A stretch of DNA of 64,000 nt from Parasulfuritortus sp036391875 (GTDB taxonomy: Bacteria > Pseudomonadota > Gammaproteobacteria > Burkholderiales > Thiobacillaceae), in contig DASVZA010000024.1 of NCBI GenBank assembly GCA_036391875.1, positions 62,001-126,000 of the forward strand. Direction: 5' to 3'. The translations under genes and the position numbers were made by a program. This document shows, piece by piece, positions 1-8,040 of the stretch; position 1 is the stretch's first letter, and each line of letters starts with the position of its first letter. Below the pieces are notes generated by a model. It saw only the letters and a list, made by a program, of their open reading frames with translations. It was not told the DNA's origin and did no database searches.

Positions 1-129
1 ATAGAACGGCGTGGCGTGCTCCTGCCATTGCGTGCGGAACCAGTGCTCGATGGCCGGTTGCGCGGCGATGACGTGCTTTTCCAGGTCCAGCAGGGGTCCG
101 GTCAGGGCGGTGGTAAGGTGGGGAACCAT
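1..129 (-). CDS. gshA: Glutamate-cysteine ligase, N-terminal fragment
   Basis: This is the first 43 codons of a minus-strand gene that runs off the left edge. The start reads MVPHLTTALTGPLLDLEKHV, which I recognise as the N-terminus of the proteobacterial glutamate-cysteine ligase, the first enzyme of glutathione synthesis (ATP-dependent joining of glutamate and cysteine in the cytoplasm). No catalytic residues lie in the visible part, so the call rests on this N-terminal likeness alone. It is divergent from the tRNA methyltransferase gene that follows; the two starts are about 56 bases apart and must share the promoter region. Confidence 0.7.
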   Translation of the reverse strand, partial: MVPHLTTALTGPLLDLEKHVIAAQPAIEHWFRTQWQEHATPFY

Positions 130-185
130 GATTACTCGTTAAAATGCCTTCTTCTGATTGTAATGCAAGGCAGGCTGTCGCTCCC

Positions 186-647
186 GTGTTCCATATCGTC
201 CTGTTCCAACCCGAGATTCCGCCCAATACCGGCAACATCATCCGGTTGACCGCCAACACCGGCTGTCGGTTGCATCTGGTCAAGCCGCTCGGCTTCGATC
301 TGAGCGACAAGCAGATGCGGCGCGCCGGCCTGGACTACCACGAGTACGTCAACGTCCAGGTCCACGACAGCTGGGACGAGATCAAGGCGGCTTTGCCGCA
401 GACCCGCTATGCCTTCACCACCAAGGCGTCACATTCCTTCGCGGAGGCCGCATTCAAGCCGGGCGACGTGTTCGTGTTCGGCCCGGAAACCCGCGGACTG
501 CCCGACGAAGTGCTGGCCGATTTCCGGCCCGAGCACCGCTTGCGGTTGCCGATGCGGCCGGGACAACGCAGCCTGAACCTGTCCAATGCGGCGGCGGTGG
601 CGGTGTTCGAGGCCTGGCGGCAGAACGGCTACGAAGGCGGGATGTGA
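186..647 (+). CDS. trmL: tRNA (cytidine/uridine-34 2'-O)-methyltransferase TrmL
   Basis: SPOUT-class methyltransferase that methylates the ribose of the wobble base of tRNA-Leu using S-adenosylmethionine. The family start FHIVLFQPEIPPNTGN and the knot motifs FGPETRGLP (about residue 97) and PMRPGQRSLNLSNA (about 126) are all present. I take the GTG at 186, which gives 153 residues, the usual length; an ATG at 144 in the same frame would add 14 residues without family likeness and has no ribosome binding site. A TAAAAT box at 140-145 covers that ATG and could be the -10 of this gene, again favouring the later start. Function is confident; the start is moderately certain. Confidence 0.9.
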   Translation: MFHIVLFQPEIPPNTGNIIRLTANTGCRLHLVKPLGFDLSDKQMRRAGLDYHEYVNVQVHDSWDEIKAALPQTRYAFTTKASHSFAEAAFKPGDVFVFGPETRGLPDEVLADFRPEHRLRLPMRPGQRSLNLSNAAAVAVFEAWRQNGYEGGM

Positions 648-696
648 CGGCCGATGCTTCGGACCGGCCCGGTTTGAGGCCAGATCGGGCGAAGTG

Positions 697-1677
697 CTAT
701 TCGTCCTTGATTTCCCGATTCAACAAGGCGGCCACCGCCTCCTTGGGCGGCAGTTCCTGATCCAGGATCGCCCGCACCGCCTCGGTGATCGGCATCTCCA
801 CGCCCAGTTCGCGCGCCAGGCGGGCCACTTCGCGGGCCGTGGTGACGCCCTCGGCGACGTGGCCGAGTTCGCGCAGGATACCTTCCAGGCTTTCGCCCCG
901 GGCCAGCTTGAGACCGACCCGGCGGTTGCGGGAGAGGTCGCCGGTGCAGGTCAGGATCAGGTCGCCCATGCCGGACAGGCCCATGAAGGTGTCCTGGCGG
1001 CCGCCCAGGCGCAGGCCCAGCCGGCTGGTTTCGGCCAGGCCCCGGGTGATCAGCGCGGCGCGGGCGTTGAGGCCGAAACCGAGGCCGTCGGAGATGCCGG
1101 CGGCGATGGCGATGACGTTCTTGATCGCGCCGCCGACCTCGACCCCGGGCAGGTCATGGCTGGAATAGAGGCGCAGATGGGGCCGATGCAGGTCGTGCGC
1201 GGCCTGGCGCGCGAACTCGGCGTCGAGCGAGGCGACCGTGAGCGCGGCCGGCTGGCCGGCTGCGACCTCCTGGGCGAAGCTGGGCCCGGACAGGATGGCC
1301 GCGGCCGGGTGATCGGGCCATTCCTCCGCCAGCACCTCGTGGCTCAGCTTCATGGTGCCGGTTTCGAAGCCCTTGCAGAGCCAGACCAGGGGCGAGCCGA
1401 TGCCGGCCTGGCGCAACTGGCGCAGCAGGTCGCGGAAGCCGGAGGTGGGCACGGCCGCGATCAGGTAGTCCGCGTCATGAGCGGCTGCGGCCAGGTCGGA
1501 CGTGATGCCGAGACCGCCCAGGGCGAAGCCCGGTAGGTAGCGGTCGTTGACGCCGTCCCGGGCCATCTGCGCGGCATGCTCCGGATTGCGGGTCCAGAGC
1601 CGGACTTCGGCGCCGTCGGCCAGATGGATGGCCAGGGCGGTGCCCCAGGCGCCGGCTCCGAGCACCGCGATCTTCAT
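697..1677 (-). CDS. gpsA: Glycerol-3-phosphate dehydrogenase [NAD(P)+]
   Basis: Reduces dihydroxyacetone phosphate to sn-glycerol-3-phosphate, the backbone for phospholipid synthesis. The N-terminal dinucleotide-binding loop is GAGAWGTALA (residues 7-16), followed by the family segments KGFETGTMKLSHEV and ILSGPSFAQEVA; the substrate-domain motif GGAIKNVIAIAAGISDGL carries the catalytic lysine. The start chosen (ATG at 1677) places the Rossmann motif at the very N-terminus; an upstream in-frame extension of 16 residues overlaps secB and is not family-like. It is 326 residues, normal for the family, and lies 7 bases after the secB stop, so the two are almost certainly cotranscribed. Confidence 0.95.
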   Translation of the reverse strand: MKIAVLGAGAWGTALAIHLADGAEVRLWTRNPEHAAQMARDGVNDRYLPGFALGGLGITSDLAAAAHDADYLIAAVPTSGFRDLLRQLRQAGIGSPLVWLCKGFETGTMKLSHEVLAEEWPDHPAAAILSGPSFAQEVAAGQPAALTVASLDAEFARQAAHDLHRPHLRLYSSHDLPGVEVGGAIKNVIAIAAGISDGLGFGLNARAALITRGLAETSRLGLRLGGRQDTFMGLSGMGDLILTCTGDLSRNRRVGLKLARGESLEGILRELGHVAEGVTTAREVARLARELGVEMPITEAVRAILDQELPPKEAVAALLNREIKDE

Positions 1678-1684
1678 GGCCGGG

Positions 1685-2155
1685 TCAGTTCGGCTGCTGC
1701 TTGGCCTGCGCTTCGGCCTGGGCACGCTGCTGGAGGTACATGGCCTCGAAGTTGACCGGCTGCAGGTAGAGGGCAGGGAAGCCGGCGCGGGTGACGGCCT
1801 CGGACACCGTTTCCCGCAGGTAGGGGAACAGGATGTTCGGGCAGCCGACCGCCAGCATGGGCTCCATCGCTTCCTGGGGCACGTTCTGCATGCGGAAGAT
1901 GCCGGCCTGATGGGCTTCGACCAGGAACGCGGTCTTGTCGCCGATCTTGGCGTTGACCACGGCGACCAGCACGGTCTGGTAGATGCCGTTGTCGATGGCC
2001 TCGCTCTGGTTGCGGAGCTGCACGTCGATCTGGGGAGCGTTCTGTTCCAGGAAGATCTGCGGGGCGTTGGGCACTTCCACCGACAGGTCCTTCAGGTAGA
2101 TCTTCTCGATGCTGAAGACGACGCCTTCGATTTGCTGCTGCTCTTGATCGCTCAT
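1685..2155 (-). CDS. secB: Protein-export chaperone SecB
   Basis: Cytoplasmic tetrameric chaperone that keeps secreted proteins unfolded and hands them to SecA. The 156-residue protein has the SecB core, including the beta-strand segment IEGVVFSIEKIYLKDLSVEVP near the N-terminus, and the conserved helix region with GIFRMQNVPQEAM and CPNILFPYLRE. The C-terminal tail is rich in Ala and Gln, as usual. It sits between trxC (68-bp gap that holds a perfect TATAAT box) and gpsA (7-bp gap). secB-gpsA adjacency is conserved in many proteobacteria, which supports the call. Confidence 0.96.
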   Translation of the reverse strand: MSDQEQQQIEGVVFSIEKIYLKDLSVEVPNAPQIFLEQNAPQIDVQLRNQSEAIDNGIYQTVLVAVVNAKIGDKTAFLVEAHQAGIFRMQNVPQEAMEPMLAVGCPNILFPYLRETVSEAVTRAGFPALYLQPVNFEAMYLQQRAQAEAQAKQQPN

Positions 2156-2190
2156 TTGACGTTCCAGGTTGGAGGTAGGGAAAGCGGCCC

Positions 2191-2196
2191 ATTATA
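2191..2196 (-). promoter_or_regulatory. Candidate -10 box of secB
   Basis: The minus strand reads TATAAT here, a perfect -10 hexamer, about 35 bases before the secB start. It sits inside a GCGGC/GCCGC inverted repeat. The matching -35 is weak (AAAACC at 17-base spacing), so this is a plausible but not certain promoter giving secB-gpsA their own start site in addition to read-through from trxC. Confidence 0.4.
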
Positions 2197-2223
2197 GCCG
2201 CTTCGAGTTGACGGTTTTGTGGC

Positions 2224-2646
2224 TTACAAATGTTGTCTCAGCCAGGCGGCCAGCTGCGGACCGGGCAGGGCGCCGGATACCCGGTCCACCTCGCGGCCAT
2301 TCTTGAACAAGGCCAGGGTGGGGATGCTGCGGATGTTGTGGCGCGCAGCCAGGCCTTGCTCGGCCTCGGTGTCGACCTTGACGAAGCGCACTTGGCCGAC
2401 GTACTGGCCGGCGGCCTGGGCGAAGGTGGGGGCGAACTGCTTGCAGGGGCCGCACCAGGGCGCCCAGAAGTCGACCAGCACGGGCAGGCCGTCACGGGTG
2501 ACGAAGCGGTCGAAATCGGCGGCGGTCAGTTCGATCGGCGCAGGCGGCAGCACGGGCTTGGCGCACTTGCCGCATTTGGGGCGGTCGCCGAGCCGTTCGG
2601 CGGGGACCCGGTTGACGGCCCCGCAGTGAGGGCAGACCAGTTCCAT
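2224..2646 (-). CDS. trxC: Thioredoxin 2 with N-terminal zinc ribbon
   Basis: Cytoplasmic disulfide reductase. Residues 1-30 form a rubredoxin-like zinc ribbon with CPHC (5-8) and CGKC, the hallmark of thioredoxin 2, and the thioredoxin fold carries the WCGPC active site at about residues 64-68 and the cis-proline loop RSIPTLALF. Length 140 matches TrxC. The ATG has a strong AGGAG six bases upstream. It lies between grxC (69-bp gap) and secB. In related genomes I recall grxC and secB as direct neighbours, so trxC may be an addition here; either way three thiol-redox genes (rhodanese, grxC, trxC) stand in a row. Confidence 0.93.
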   Translation of the reverse strand: MELVCPHCGAVNRVPAERLGDRPKCGKCAKPVLPPAPIELTAADFDRFVTRDGLPVLVDFWAPWCGPCKQFAPTFAQAAGQYVGQVRFVKVDTEAEQGLAARHNIRSIPTLALFKNGREVDRVSGALPGPQLAAWLRQHL

Positions 2647-2715
2647 GATGGACTCCTGAAAATGCGATCAGGAGTGAAATGGCGCCTGGCCGCCGGATTT
2701 CAAGCCGGCCGTGCT

Positions 2716-2973
2716 TTAGGCCGCGAGGAGGGGATCCAGCTCGCCGCCGGCATCGAGTGCCGACAGGTCGTCGAAGCCGCCGACATGGTGGTCGCCGATG
2801 AAGATCTGCGGCACGGTGCGGCGGCCGGTGATCTCGATCATGGTGTCGCGCTGGGCCGGGTCGAGGTCGATGCGGATCTTCTCAATCTCGGTCACGCCCT
2901 TCTTGTTGAGCAGGCGCTCGGCCATCTGGCAGTAGGGGCAGACCGCGGTGCAGTACATCTTCACGTGGGGCAT
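2716..2973 (-). CDS. grxC: Glutaredoxin 3 (GrxC)
   Basis: Small glutathione-dependent dithiol oxidoreductase of 85 residues. The active site is CPYC at residues 12-15, followed by the TVPQIFIGDHHVGG glutathione-binding segment with its cis-proline near residue 54. It starts one base after the stop of the rhodanese gene, so the two are translationally coupled. A role in keeping cytoplasmic proteins and ribonucleotide reductase reduced is known for the family; the rhodanese partner suggests work on persulfidated or sulfane-sulfur substrates, which is inference. Confidence 0.93.
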   Translation of the reverse strand: MPHVKMYCTAVCPYCQMAERLLNKKGVTEIEKIRIDLDPAQRDTMIEITGRRTVPQIFIGDHHVGGFDDLSALDAGGELDPLLAA

Positions 2974-2974
2974 A

Positions 2975-3382
2975 TCACTTCTCCTTGGGGAAGCCGGCTT
3001 GTTCCCAGGCCGAGATGCCGCCGGCCAGGTTGCTGACGTTTGCGAAGCCCGCCTTGCGCAGCATGCTGCAGGCGTGGCCGGAACGGCTGCCGCTGCGGCA
3101 GACGGCCACGATCTGCTTGTCCTTGTACTTCTCCAGCTCGGACAGTCGCTTGCTCAACTGGCCGAGCGGGATGTGCTTGGATTTCGGGATGTGGCCGTCG
3201 GTGAACTCCGAGTCTTCCCGCACGTCGAGCATCAGCGCGTCGTGATTGAACAGCATCACCGCTTCCTGCGGGCCGACCTGTTTCACGCCCGACAGACGGC
3301 CCATCAAGCCGCCGCTGAACAGCATGAAGCCGGATACCAGCGTGAGCAGCACCAGCCAGATGTTTTGTTGGACGAACTCCAT
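2975..3382 (-). CDS. Membrane-anchored rhodanese-like sulfurtransferase
   Basis: A 135-residue protein with one N-terminal membrane helix (about residues 8-28) and a single rhodanese domain. The active-site loop is CRSGSRS (about residues 95-101), with the catalytic Cys present, and the CH2A-type motif LDVREDSEF is intact. It probably transfers sulfane sulfur to thiol acceptors at the cytoplasmic side of the membrane. A good GAGG ribosome site precedes the start. It lies 41 bp after a DUF2892 gene. In E. coli YgaP these two domains are fused, so the pair here looks like a split YgaP. Coupled downstream to grxC. Confidence 0.88.
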   Translation of the reverse strand: MEFVQQNIWLVLLTLVSGFMLFSGGLMGRLSGVKQVGPQEAVMLFNHDALMLDVREDSEFTDGHIPKSKHIPLGQLSKRLSELEKYKDKQIVAVCRSGSRSGHACSMLRKAGFANVSNLAGGISAWEQAGFPKEK

Positions 3383-3423
3383 CCCGTTACCTCAATGCAA
3401 TTCCGAAGGAAGTCGATTCTACC

Positions 3424-3651
3424 TTAGCCGCAGCAGGAGCCGTTGCCGGACTTGAGGCCCAGCTTCTTGAACAGGAACTCGGGCGGGCAGAAGCCGGTGA
3501 CTCCCGACTGCAGCAGGTTGAGGCCGATGAAGGCGGTGAACCAGAGCCAGGACAGCTTGCCCAGGTCGACCTGGCCGAAGGCGTGGGCCAGGGCCAGGGA
3601 CAGCAGGATCATGACGCCGGCCAGGAGGCGGATAGCGCGTTCGACGGTCAT
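3424..3651 (-). CDS. DUF2892 (YgaP-type) membrane protein
   Basis: A 75-residue protein with two predicted membrane helices (about residues 8-26 and 32-50), then the family segment GVTGFCPPEFLFKKLGLK and a cysteine pair near the C-terminal end. The DUF2892 domain forms the membrane part of YgaP-type rhodaneses and is often found beside sulfur or metal handling genes. The ribosome site AAGGAG lies seven bases from the ATG. It starts 22 bp after the RND pump stop, so it is probably the last gene of the efflux operon and leads into the rhodanese gene. Its biochemical role is unknown; three cysteines suggest thiol or metal chemistry. Confidence 0.85.
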   Translation of the reverse strand: MTVERAIRLLAGVMILLSLALAHAFGQVDLGKLSWLWFTAFIGLNLLQSGVTGFCPPEFLFKKLGLKSGNGSCCG

Positions 3652-3673
3652 TGGATTGCTCCTTTCGAAAAAG

Positions 3674-6600
3674 TTAGGCGGCGGGCGCCGACATGCGGCG
3701 CTGCCACAGGTAGTACATCAGCGGGATCACGACCAGGGTCAATGCCGTGGAGGCGAAGGTGCCGAAGATCAGGGAGACGGCCAGGCCGCCGAACACCGGG
3801 TCGGTGATCATGATGGCCGAGCCGAGGATGATCGCCAGGGCGGTCAGCAGGATCGGCCGGAAGCGCACGGCGCCGGCCTCGATCACGGCGGTCTCCAGGT
3901 CGTAGCCCCGCTTGCGGTAATCGAGGATGAAGTCGATCAACAGCAGCGAGTTGCGCACCACGATGCCGGCCAGGGCGATGACGCCGATCATCGAGGTCGC
4001 CGTGAAGGCCTGCCCGGTCGCCCAGTGGCCGGGGAAGACGCCGACCAGGGTGAGCGGGATCGCGCCCATGACGATGAAGGGCAGGGCGAACGACTTGTAG
4101 TAGCCGACCAGCAGCAGGTAGATCAGGACGATCGCGACCATGAAGGCGGAGCCGAGGTCGCGGAACACGTCCAGGGTCAGGCGCATCTCGCCGCCCCAGA
4201 GCAGGGTGTTGTCGACCACGTCCTTCGGGCTGGCCTGGACGAAGCCCAGGTTGCCGGTGGTGAAGGTCACGCCGTTGGGCAGCTTCTGGCCGTCGATCAT
4301 CTTGTCGAGCGCGAGCACCGCGTAGACCGGGCTGGACTTGAGCAGCTCGCCGCCGACCATGACCATCGGGTGCTGGTCGCGGTCGTAGATCGGCTTGGCC
4401 TCGGTGACCTTCTGCACCGTGGCGATGGCCGACAACGGCACCTGCTTGCCCTGCGGGTTGGCGATGCGCAGGCTGAGCAGGGTCTCGGGCGTGGCGCGCA
4501 GCTCGCGCGGCAGGCGGACCTTGATGTCGACCGGTTCGCGGGCGTCGGCGACGTGCAGGGTGCCGATCGAGAAGCCGGAGACGTAGTTGCGCAGCAGCTC
4601 GGCGACCTGGCCCGGGGCGACGCCGGACAGCAGCGCCTTCTCGGTGTCGACGTGGACCTCGAAGCTTTCTGCGTTGGCGGTCACCGTGTCGTCGACGTTG
4701 GTCATGCCGTAGATGCTCTGGAAGTCCTTGTCGACGATGGCGGCGGCCTCGCGCAGCTTGTCATAGTCGGGGCCGTACAGCTCGGCCAGGATCTGGGCCT
4801 GGACCGGCGGGCCGGGCGGCGTCTCATAGAGCTTGATCTTGGCCGTCGGGAAGCGCTTGCGCACTGCCATCAACTGCTCGTTCAGCTCGTTGGCGATCTC
4901 GTGCGACGAGGTGCTGCGCTCGTGCTTGCCGACGAAGTTGACCCGGATCTGGGCCAGGTTCTGGCCCTTCTTGATCAGGTCGCCGCGCACCAGGGCGGCG
5001 AAATCGATCGGCGCCGTCATGCCCAGGAAGGTCTGGTAGTTGGTCACGTAGGGGTTGGCCTCGACGACCCGGCCGACGGCGCGGGCGACCTCGTCTGTCG
5101 CGGCCAGGGCGGTGCCGGCCGGCGTGTCGACCTCGAGCAGCATGGTGTTGGTGTTGTCGTTGGGCAGCATCTTCAGTTCGACGCCCAACATCGACAGCGG
5201 ACCGTTCAGGCCGGACGGCCGGATGAACTGCCAGGCCGGCATCAGCATGGCGCCGAGCAGGAGCAGCAGCACGATCAGGAAGGTCAGGTTGCGCTTGGAA
5301 CTGGACTCGATCAGCGGGGTGATCACGGCGACGTAGGCGCGGTGCAGCGGGTCCTTGGGCGAGGCGCCTTCCTCTTCCAGGCTGGGGGTATGGGCAGCCG
5401 CATCGCGCGCGGCCTTCTTGGCCAGCCACAGGTTGGAGGCCCAGGGCACCACCATGTAGGCGATGACGATGGAGGCGATCATGGCGACCGGCACGTTGAA
5501 CGGGATCGGCGCCATGAACGGGCCCATCATGCCGGTCACGAAGGCCATCGGGATGAAGGCCAGGATCACGGCGATGGTGGCGATGTTGGTCGGGTTGCCG
5601 ATCTCGTTGGTGGCCTCGATCAGGGCCTCGCCGAAGGTCTTGTCGCCGGTGCCGTGGTGCAGGTGGCGATGGATGTTCTCGATCACCACGATGGCGGCAT
5701 CGACCAGCAGGCCGAGCGACAGGATCAGGGCGAACAGGGTGATCCGGTTGATGGTCTGGCCGAATGCCAGGCCTACGGCCAGCACCACGAACAGGATCAG
5801 CGGCACGGTCAGAGTGACGATGCCGGCTTCGCGCCAGCCCAGGAAGATGACCAGGATGACCACCACCGAACCGATGGCGATGCCCAGATGGGAGACCAGT
5901 TCGTTGACCGCCTCGTTGGCCTTCTCGCCGTCGTCGCGGGTGACGGCGACGTCGATTCCGGCCGGAATGGCTTCCTTCTTGAGCTGGTTCAGCTTGTCCA
6001 GGACCGCGTTCGCCACCACCACGGCGTTGGTGCCCGATTTCTTGGCGATGGCCAGCGTGACGGCCGGGTTCTCGCCCTTGACCGCCTTGCCGGCGGCCGG
6101 GCCCCAGGCGAAGCGGGTGCTTTCGTCCATCTCGGCGGGGCCGTCCTCGATCCGGGCCACGTCCTTCAGGAAGACCGGGCGGCCCATGGCGGAGACGCCG
6201 ACCACGATGTTGCCGACGTCCTGGGCCGAACCGAGGTAGCCTGACAGGCGCAGCGGCCGCGCCCGATTGTCCTGGACCAGGTCGCCCAGCGGGGCGGACA
6301 CATTGCTGCCGCGCAGCATGTTGTCGACCTGGTTCAGGGTCAGGCCGGCGGCATCCAGCCGCTGGGCGTCGAGCCAGACGTTGACCGCCCGGGGGCTGCC
6401 GCCGATGACCTGGGTGAACGACACGCCGGGCACGTTGCGCAGCTGTTCCAGCAGCCGGTCGGCCACTTCGCGCAGCCGGTTGTCGTCATAGCTGGACGAG
6501 GACAGGGTCAGGGTCATGATCGGCACGTCGTCGACGTTGATCGGCTTGACCAGCGGCTGCATGGCGCCGGGCGGGATGCGGTCCATGTTCTGCATCAGCT

Positions 6601-6967
6601 GGTTGTACAGCTTGACCAGGCTGTTCTCCTGGTTCTGGCCGACCTTGAACTGGACGGTCACCACGCCGAAGTCGTTGGTGGCGTAGCCGAAGGTGTGGTC
6701 GACGCCGGACTGGGCGTTCATGATCGCCTCCAGCGGCTTGACCACCAGGTTCTCGATCTCCGCTGGCGAAGCGCCGGGCTTGGCGACGATGATGTTGGCG
6801 GCCGGGACGACGATCTGGGGGTTGTATTCGCGCGGCGTGACCATCAGGGCCAGCATGCCGGTCAGAGTGACCGCGATGATGGTCAGCAGGGTCAGCTTGG
6901 AGGTCAGGAAGGCCTTCGCGAGCTTGCCCGCGATGTTCATCTTGCTGTCGTGTTGGACGTCGCTCAT
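3674..6967 (-). CDS. RND-family efflux pump, inner-membrane subunit
   Basis: A 1097-residue proton-driven resistance-nodulation-division permease. It has the typical twofold layout: first helix near residue 28, a large periplasmic loop, a block of membrane helices with the segment GLLVDAAIVVIENIHRHL (proton-relay helix 4 with its two acidic residues), a second periplasmic loop, and a final helix block near residues 950-1090. It pairs with the adaptor and TolC-like genes just upstream (3-bp gap, GAGG site before the ATG). Sequence alone does not give the substrate. It does not look like the CusA metal subfamily at a glance, and the dithiol ArsR regulator and DUF2892 neighbour suggest sulfur or thiol compounds (inference). 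Confidence 0.92.
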   Translation of the reverse strand: MSDVQHDSKMNIAGKLAKAFLTSKLTLLTIIAVTLTGMLALMVTPREYNPQIVVPAANIIVAKPGASPAEIENLVVKPLEAIMNAQSGVDHTFGYATNDFGVVTVQFKVGQNQENSLVKLYNQLMQNMDRIPPGAMQPLVKPINVDDVPIMTLTLSSSSYDDNRLREVADRLLEQLRNVPGVSFTQVIGGSPRAVNVWLDAQRLDAAGLTLNQVDNMLRGSNVSAPLGDLVQDNRARPLRLSGYLGSAQDVGNIVVGVSAMGRPVFLKDVARIEDGPAEMDESTRFAWGPAAGKAVKGENPAVTLAIAKKSGTNAVVVANAVLDKLNQLKKEAIPAGIDVAVTRDDGEKANEAVNELVSHLGIAIGSVVVILVIFLGWREAGIVTLTVPLILFVVLAVGLAFGQTINRITLFALILSLGLLVDAAIVVIENIHRHLHHGTGDKTFGEALIEATNEIGNPTNIATIAVILAFIPMAFVTGMMGPFMAPIPFNVPVAMIASIVIAYMVVPWASNLWLAKKAARDAAAHTPSLEEEGASPKDPLHRAYVAVITPLIESSSKRNLTFLIVLLLLLGAMLMPAWQFIRPSGLNGPLSMLGVELKMLPNDNTNTMLLEVDTPAGTALAATDEVARAVGRVVEANPYVTNYQTFLGMTAPIDFAALVRGDLIKKGQNLAQIRVNFVGKHERSTSSHEIANELNEQLMAVRKRFPTAKIKLYETPPGPPVQAQILAELYGPDYDKLREAAAIVDKDFQSIYGMTNVDDTVTANAESFEVHVDTEKALLSGVAPGQVAELLRNYVSGFSIGTLHVADAREPVDIKVRLPRELRATPETLLSLRIANPQGKQVPLSAIATVQKVTEAKPIYDRDQHPMVMVGGELLKSSPVYAVLALDKMIDGQKLPNGVTFTTGNLGFVQASPKDVVDNTLLWGGEMRLTLDVFRDLGSAFMVAIVLIYLLLVGYYKSFALPFIVMGAIPLTLVGVFPGHWATGQAFTATSMIGVIALAGIVVRNSLLLIDFILDYRKRGYDLETAVIEAGAVRFRPILLTALAIILGSAIMITDPVFGGLAVSLIFGTFASTALTLVVIPLMYYLWQRRMSAPAA

Positions 6968-6970
6968 CGC

Positions 6971-8029
6971 TTAGCCTCGTACCAGGTCGCCGTTGCTGAC
7001 TGCCGCAGCGTTCTTGGTCACGACGCGATCACCGGCCGACAGGCCGGACAGGATCTCGACCTGGCCGTTGTCGACCCGGCCGGTGCGGACCATGCGGTAT
7101 TCGGCCGTGCCCTTGTCGTCGACGACGAACACGCCGGTGATGCCGGCGCGGTTCAGGACGGCTTCCTGGGGCACCTGGAGCAGGGTCTGTTTGCCGGCCG
7201 GGAACAGGACACGGGCGAAGGCGCCGCTGCGCAGGTCCTTGGCGCTGACGTCGAGCTTGACCAGATGGGTGTGGGCGACCGGATCGGCGGCCGGCGACAG
7301 GCGCGAAATCTTGGCCATGATCGGCTGGGCCTGGCCGTCGACCTCGACCTTGACCGCATCACCCAGCTTCAGGCCGGTGTAGATGCTTTCCGGCACCGAG
7401 GTCTGGACCTGGAGACGGGATTGGTTTTCCACCAGCAGGACGGGGTGGCCCGGCGCGGCGATGTCGCCCTCGTTGGCGTATTTCATGACCACGACGCCGT
7501 CGATCGGCGAGCTGACCACGGCGTACTTGAGCTGGCCCTGGGCGGTCTGCAGGCCAGCCTTGGCCTGGGCGGCGCGGGAGGCGGCGATGTCGTAGTTCAG
7601 CTTCATCTTTTCGTACTGCTGTCGGCTGACCACTTCGTCCTTGTACAGGGCGGCGAACCGATCGTAGTCGGCCTTGGCATCCTGCATGGCCTTGTCGGCC
7701 TGGTCCATGCCCAGGCGGGCCTGGGTGACGCCGCCTTCGATGTCCATGGGGTCGATGGTGAACAGGCGCTGGCCGACCTTGACGGCCTGCCCTTCGGCGA
7801 CGGCGATGTTCTTGATGTAGCCCATCAGGCGGGAGGCGACCTGGACCGATTCCTGCGCGACCACGGTGCCGGGCATGGCACTGTAGACCACGCCCTGAGT
7901 GGGCTGGAGGGCGGTCACAGTGGCCTGGACCGTATGCTGGGCGGTGGCCGATGCGGCCTTGTCGTGTTCGCCGCCGCAGGCGGTCAGGGCGATGGCGATG
8001 GCGAATGCGAGAGGGTGGAGTTTGTTCAT
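6971..8029 (-). CDS. RND efflux periplasmic adaptor (membrane fusion lipoprotein)
   Basis: A 352-residue adaptor bridging the RND pump to the outer-membrane channel. It begins with a lipoprotein signal, the lipobox ending LTACGG with Cys at residue 18, then the lipoyl half-motif around GYIKNIAVAEGQAVKVGQRL, a helical hairpin (about 95-145), the second lipoyl half SSPIDGVVVMKYANEGDIA, and the beta-barrel domain. The ATG at 8029 has GAGGAA seven bases upstream and is preferred over a GTG at 8044 that overlaps the TolC stop. Order channel-adaptor-pump in one operon is clear from gaps of 11 and 3 bp. Confidence 0.92.
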   Translation of the reverse strand: MNKLHPLAFAIAIALTACGGEHDKAASATAQHTVQATVTALQPTQGVVYSAMPGTVVAQESVQVASRLMGYIKNIAVAEGQAVKVGQRLFTIDPMDIEGGVTQARLGMDQADKAMQDAKADYDRFAALYKDEVVSRQQYEKMKLNYDIAASRAAQAKAGLQTAQGQLKYAVVSSPIDGVVVMKYANEGDIAAPGHPVLLVENQSRLQVQTSVPESIYTGLKLGDAVKVEVDGQAQPIMAKISRLSPAADPVAHTHLVKLDVSAKDLRSGAFARVLFPAGKQTLLQVPQEAVLNRAGITGVFVVDDKGTAEYRMVRTGRVDNGQVEILSGLSAGDRVVTKNAAAVSNGDLVRG

Positions 8030-8040
8030 CGAGTTATTCC

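Noticed and set aside
144..185. N-terminal extension of trmL from the ATG at 144
   Set aside because: The 14 extra residues are not family-like, no ribosome site is present, and a TAAAAT box overlaps that ATG.
3443..6244. A 933-codon open frame on the plus strand opposite the RND pump gene
   Set aside because: It is antisense to a clear RND permease; its composition (Asp, Gly, His, Gln, Arg runs) is that of the complement of a GC-rich gene, and no family motif is seen.
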